Origin: Dryocosmus kuriphilus
Lineage: Eukaryota; Arthropoda; Insecta; Hymenoptera; Cynipidae
Assembly (NCBI GenBank): GCA_038277395.1
Contig: CM076193.1
Span: 143,767,813-143,831,812 of the forward strand
Direction: 5' to 3'
DNA: 64,000 nt
A model generated the notes under the pieces. The model searched no databases, was not told the origin of the DNA, and saw only the letters and a list, made by a program, of their open reading frames with translations. This document shows positions 60,480 to 64,000 of this stretch, in pieces (the stretch's first letter is position 1; each line of letters opens with the position of its first letter). A program made the translations under genes and the position numbers.

Positions 60480-61496
60480 TCGTGAGACCATCCTCAGCTT
60501 CTTATCTAGCTACGTCCCTGGTGCTCGGACTCGAGTCGCTTCGGTTGTTCTCGGGAGTTCTTCGCTCCCATTTTTTCTTATCCTAGAGTCTAGGCAGGAG
60601 TAAGGTTTTTGGTGGGTGACTAGGTTTTTTGAAAGATCGGGTCGCGAAGCGCCGAACGCCGAGCTTCCAAGCTGTCGAGGAAGGTTTGGTTGTTACCAAA
60701 ACAAAAAAAAAACACTAGGTGTCTAATCACTTATCACCAACGTCAACCCACTTCTACTTCCCATTTCCCCAGTCCCGGATTCCGGAATCGTGCGCGCGAG
60801 TCCGTGCGTGTGTTAGTCTCTTTTGTGTCATCGTCAGGAGTGTGGATTGCGCTTGTCATCATCCTTGTCGTCAACGTCATCTCCGTCAGTCGTTGTTCTC
60901 GAACTCGTCCCTCCGCCCAAAGTCCACGGGTCTTAAAACTTGAAACTTAAAGCACAAATCTTGAATCTTCCTTGTTCGCTCTCGGAACGATCGCCATCAT
61001 GAAAACATTCACCCGTCGTCGTCGTCGTTATCTCTCCGTCCTCCCTGCTTTCTCGCAATGAAAAGGGACAAAAAAAACACAGTATAAAAGAGTGTGAAGT
61101 ATACCTTTTAGTTTAAGTTACTACTTAAGAAAGCTCCCTATCACGCGCACTCGAAAAACTGATTCGAGTTGAATCGAGTCACGCTCAGCTTGGCGACCGA
61201 CCATAAAGTCGCCTTTCACGATTGTTGCGCGTGAGACGAACGCAACTTACATCGCAGATATCTGTGCTAACTTCTGGGATTATTGTTTCTTGGAACCAAA
61301 AAAAATTGTTTTCAAATTCGAAGTGCTAATTTATGATTAGTCAGTGCGCGCATTCAGACTTGCAAAGGTTCCAGGTGCTCCTGCACCGAGAAATACGAAC
61401 AACGACGCATCGAGGAACGAACCCAGTCATTAAATGCCTGAGGGACACTGTTACTCCATGTTGTGCATCGGTTGCAACATTCGAGCCTGCTGGAAA
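60480..61496 (+). promoter_or_regulatory. GC/CpG-richer block, candidate alternative promoter and first exon of the ZFAND gene
   Basis: Composition shifts sharply from the AT-rich tract to mixed sequence with many CpGs (e.g. gggtcgcgaagcgccgaacg near 60640; cgtcgtcgtcgtcg near 61016). Possible donors are gaggaag|gtttgg (60684) and gctggaaa|gtgagtgac (61496). Either could end a non-coding exon spliced to the acceptor at 63401. Which one is used cannot be decided from sequence. Confidence 0.35.
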
Positions 61497-62149
61497 GTGA
61501 GTGACGTGGTATTGTGATTTCTCTTATCGACAAATGTCATTTACAATTTAGGTGGGCTTTTTGGAGATTCTTGCCTCGCCCTGGAGTCGCCCCCCCACTT
61601 GTTAGAAATTGACAGGTTATGTCTTTTTTCGAACTCCAAAATCAGACTATTGTCGCCACGCAAGACTTCCTTCTGCTGGCAGAATTCGATTGAATTTTTC
61701 TTTTCTTTTTTTATCTTTTATTTTATGTTCTGCTTTATTTTTATTGTAATTTATATTTTGTGTTCCTAAATGATTACGTGCGCCAATCTAGAATTGCTAA
61801 GCAGGAAGTCCTTTTACGGGGGCAAAAACCCGTAAGAAAGGGCTTTATCTACTGGTGTATGACTCCTGGCGTTGATAATTTCTGAGAATTCGTTGTTCGT
61901 TTATTTAGAGACTTTCAAATTAAATTCTGTAATCGTGATATCTCTTTTTTTTTAAACAATGCTAACCCTTTTTTTGGCAGAGTAATTTTTCACTCACTGT
62001 TGAAAATTTTTGCAATTTTACTTCATTTTTACTTAGCAAAATACATCTACATTCATGGAATAGTAATCTTATACTGCAATTAAGTTTATATTATAATTTG
62101 CAAATTTCCGAATTCCCTAATTTGTCAAGTAATTTATCAGTGTGTACAC

Positions 62150-62370
62150 AGGTCAGGGAAAACCTGGAAATGGTGTAAAGGTCAGGGAATTCCTATAAGA
62201 GAAACTGTAAATTATCGTCAAGAATAATAATTTTAAAATTATAAATTTTTAGTAAAAACTTGAAGATTCGAATTCTGGTCTATAAATATTATTGCTTTTC
62301 CGATGTTCTGTTTCGTCGTCCTTAAATATTGTTGGTCATGGATAATGAAAAAAAGGTCAGGGAAAAGTCA
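62150..62370. repeat. GTCAGGGAA-type degenerate repeat
   Basis: aggtcagggaaaacctggaa, aggtcagggaattcctataa and aggtcagggaaaagtcagac occur within 210 bases. It is a small patch of an old repeat. Confidence 0.5.
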
Positions 62371-63401
62371 GACTTATGAAAATGATATTCTGCGGCCACC
62401 ACCCTGTTTATGTAATTTAGTATTTGATATTAATACAATAGTAGAATTTTGGATGAATTATCCTAATCTGGGAAATATTTTTTATTTTGGTAATTTTCAA
62501 ATTTTTTATTCGCTTTATGAAAACGTACCTAAATTATTTTAATATTTCTTAAATTAAAATTTTTCGGTTTTCAAACCTCCTTTTTTAAACCTTTGTTTAT
62601 TTATTATTTAAAAGGATAATATTTATAACAACGTCGAGACTAAAAATTTTAGATTACAAAAATATGTTGAAGAAATTCAAGCTTATAATGAATCACTATT
62701 TTTCCATTTTGTTCCTTAGAAGAAAATGTTGGCAAGAGAACGTTGAATGTGTGTTTTTTTTTTTTTCAAATCCACGTTTGACAGTACACAAATCTTCTTG
62801 CAAATTGAATTCTGAAAGTATGTATGTTTCTCCAGAGTTTTGTTTACGTTAACTTGTTTACGAAAATTCTACGCCTTGCTGTGACTTTCCCTGTATGACG
62901 GATAACGGATAAAGGAGCAAGGAGATAGGGCAAGTTCTCTTTAAAAAACTTTTAGATTATGGTTCGATAAATAAAACCACACATTAATTTGTCTGAAGAA
63001 ATATTGTAATAAATATAATTAGTTGTGAGAAAATTTATATTTGGGAAATTTTTATTCGTGTTTTTGATGTTCGATGGGTTCTGAAAAATCAGACTGGGTT
63101 AATTTTAAAATACTTTTATGTAAAATATATGGGCAACTATCCAACAACCTATTACGATTCAAGAAATTTTTAAATAAACTTTCCACATGATATTTTTTTG
63201 AAATCGTAGATAATTTTAGAAAATTCGCAAGCTTAACTATATTGTTCTAAATTCTTTGCAGATCTTTCTTCTGTGGAAAAAGAAAATTAAAAACATTTTT
63301 ATTCTAAATCCTTCCGTTCATTGCATATAAAATTTGCTTTTAGAGTCTGAAAAGGGAAATCAACAGTGAACTAATTTTGATTTCTTTTTTTTTTTTTTCA
63401 G

Positions 63402-63616
63402 GTAAACACGTGGTGACACCCGCCCGTGACGGTGCAATTGGCAAGAGGGTTGTGGAAGAGGAGAGTCACTCACTCAGTACCGAGCTGACTGTGACTTTTC
63501 ACTGTTTTCTAAACAGTGATCGTATGTAGGCCATTTGAAATAAAGAAACAAGGAAAGAAAGAAATTTCTTTTAAGAACCAAGAAAAAGCACCCGATTCTA
63601 CAAGAAGGCTCTAGTA
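63402..63616 (+). other. ZFAND gene 5' UTR part of the first coding exon
   Basis: The exon starts after a long T-run acceptor (tttttttcag, ending 63401) and runs 215 bases to the ATG. An in-frame stop lies upstream of the ATG, which supports the chosen start. Confidence 0.6.
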
Positions 63617-63901
63617 ATGGAACGCGAGTCGAATCCTATGCAAGCTCTATGCCGCAGCGGCTGCGGATTTTATGGTTCACCGGCAACGGACGGTCTCTGT
63701 TCGTTATGTTTCAAAGAGAACCTAAAGAAGAAGCAACAACCCCCCGTGTCAGCCACCCCTGTAGCAGCTTCGCAGACCGTCTCCAGTAACGCCGGCACGT
63801 TGCAAAGCGGTTTCGGCAATCCAGCCTCCACAGGGACAACCGCACAGCCTACCATTCCCACCATCCCTCAACCCACGACAGATTTACCTGGCCCTAAAGA
63901 A
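63617..63901 (+). CDS. A20/AN1 zinc-finger protein, ZFAND5/6-like, first coding exon (gene continues off right edge)
   Basis: Ninety-five codons from ATG to the donor aaagaa|gtaagatt. Residues 12-31 form an A20-type zinc finger with the pattern C-x3-C-x11-C-x2-C (CRSGCGFYGSPATDGLCSLC, then FKENLKKKQQ), the arrangement found at the N-terminus of ZFAND5 and ZFAND6. A proline/serine/threonine-rich linker follows. The AN1 finger expected at the C-terminus must be in exons past 64000. These proteins bind ubiquitin chains and, in ZFAND5, stimulate the proteasome and help mRNA/stress responses; which paralogue this is cannot be told from one exon. The start is the first ATG after an upstream stop and matches family length before the finger. 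Confidence 0.92.
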
Positions 63902-64000
63902 GTAAGATTCGTTTTTTATAATTTTATTCTGTGAGAGTATTTAGATTAGTAAGGTCAGGGAGAAGATAGTATTAAGGATGATCAATCAGCGCTGGTGATT

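Larger units (their letters stand above)
38709..63401 (+). other. Presumed giant ZFAND 5' UTR intron, transposon-rich
   Basis: No conserved coding exon is found in this 24.7-kb stretch. Its repeats are listed separately: AT-rich tracts at 39930, 51340 and 59040; R1 copies at 46000, 49318 and 53953; MITEs at 42670 and 52078; a C34 tract at 41267. Unique-looking sequence remains at 38710-39900, 43060-45980 (with a mixed-composition patch at 43120-43520 and CCCCTTTT-type C/T-rich repeats at 45450-45570), 47100-49310, 50600-51330, 57100-59030 and 61500-63400. Confidence 0.45.

Overview
This is a 64 kb piece of an animal nuclear genome. It is AT-rich, its genes are split by GT-AG introns, and long introns are filled with transposon-derived DNA. 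The five protein-coding genes I can identify read most like insect orthologues (the Tao coiled-coil and C-terminal tail in particular are very insect-like). A repeat-rich hymenopteran such as a parasitoid or gall wasp is my best guess, but nothing in the window proves the order.

Genes from left to right: (1) the last three exons of a NipSnap gene, + strand, 1304-2294; (2) the serine/threonine kinase Tao, - strand, 5338-9642, ten coding exons plus a 5' non-coding exon, with one clear +1 frameshift and one problematic splice donor; (3) Rab11, + strand, 26759-30298, four coding exons plus a likely intron in its 3' UTR; (4) Vps72/YL-1, - strand, 35638-37699, five exons; (5) the first coding exon of a ZFAND5/6-like A20/AN1 zinc-finger gene, + strand, 63617-63901, which runs off the right edge. 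Its 5' UTR probably starts far upstream (candidate first exons near 38.4 kb and 61.4 kb), so 38.7-63.4 kb would be one huge intron. NipSnap and Tao converge; Vps72 and the ZFAND gene appear to be arranged head to head. The genes are unrelated housekeeping functions: mitochondrial/vesicular NipSnap, Hippo/stress-kinase signalling, recycling-endosome traffic, SWR1/Tip60 chromatin remodelling, and ubiquitin binding.

The rest is dominated by repeats. The most striking is a modular non-coding family, here called R1, with copies or fragments at 0.33, 10.3, 12.6-15.6, 46.0, 49.3 and 54-57 kb. Each full copy has a conserved head, several ~153-bp internal units, and a GC-rich palindromic tail that ends in a hairpin plus T-run. 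One copy is interrupted by a 1.9-kb palindromic element (54650-56562), and the uninterrupted R1 copies serve as the empty site. At 19-25.5 kb a pair of ~550-bp inverted arms encloses a decayed APE-type LINE, which itself carries a 636-bp TA-flanked MITE: three nested layers. Further items are a 771-bp near-perfect tandem duplication, several smaller inverted-repeat elements, a tRNA-like SINE head, three long poly-C tracts, and many kilobases of degenerate AT-rich TTCAATTT-type repeat sequence.
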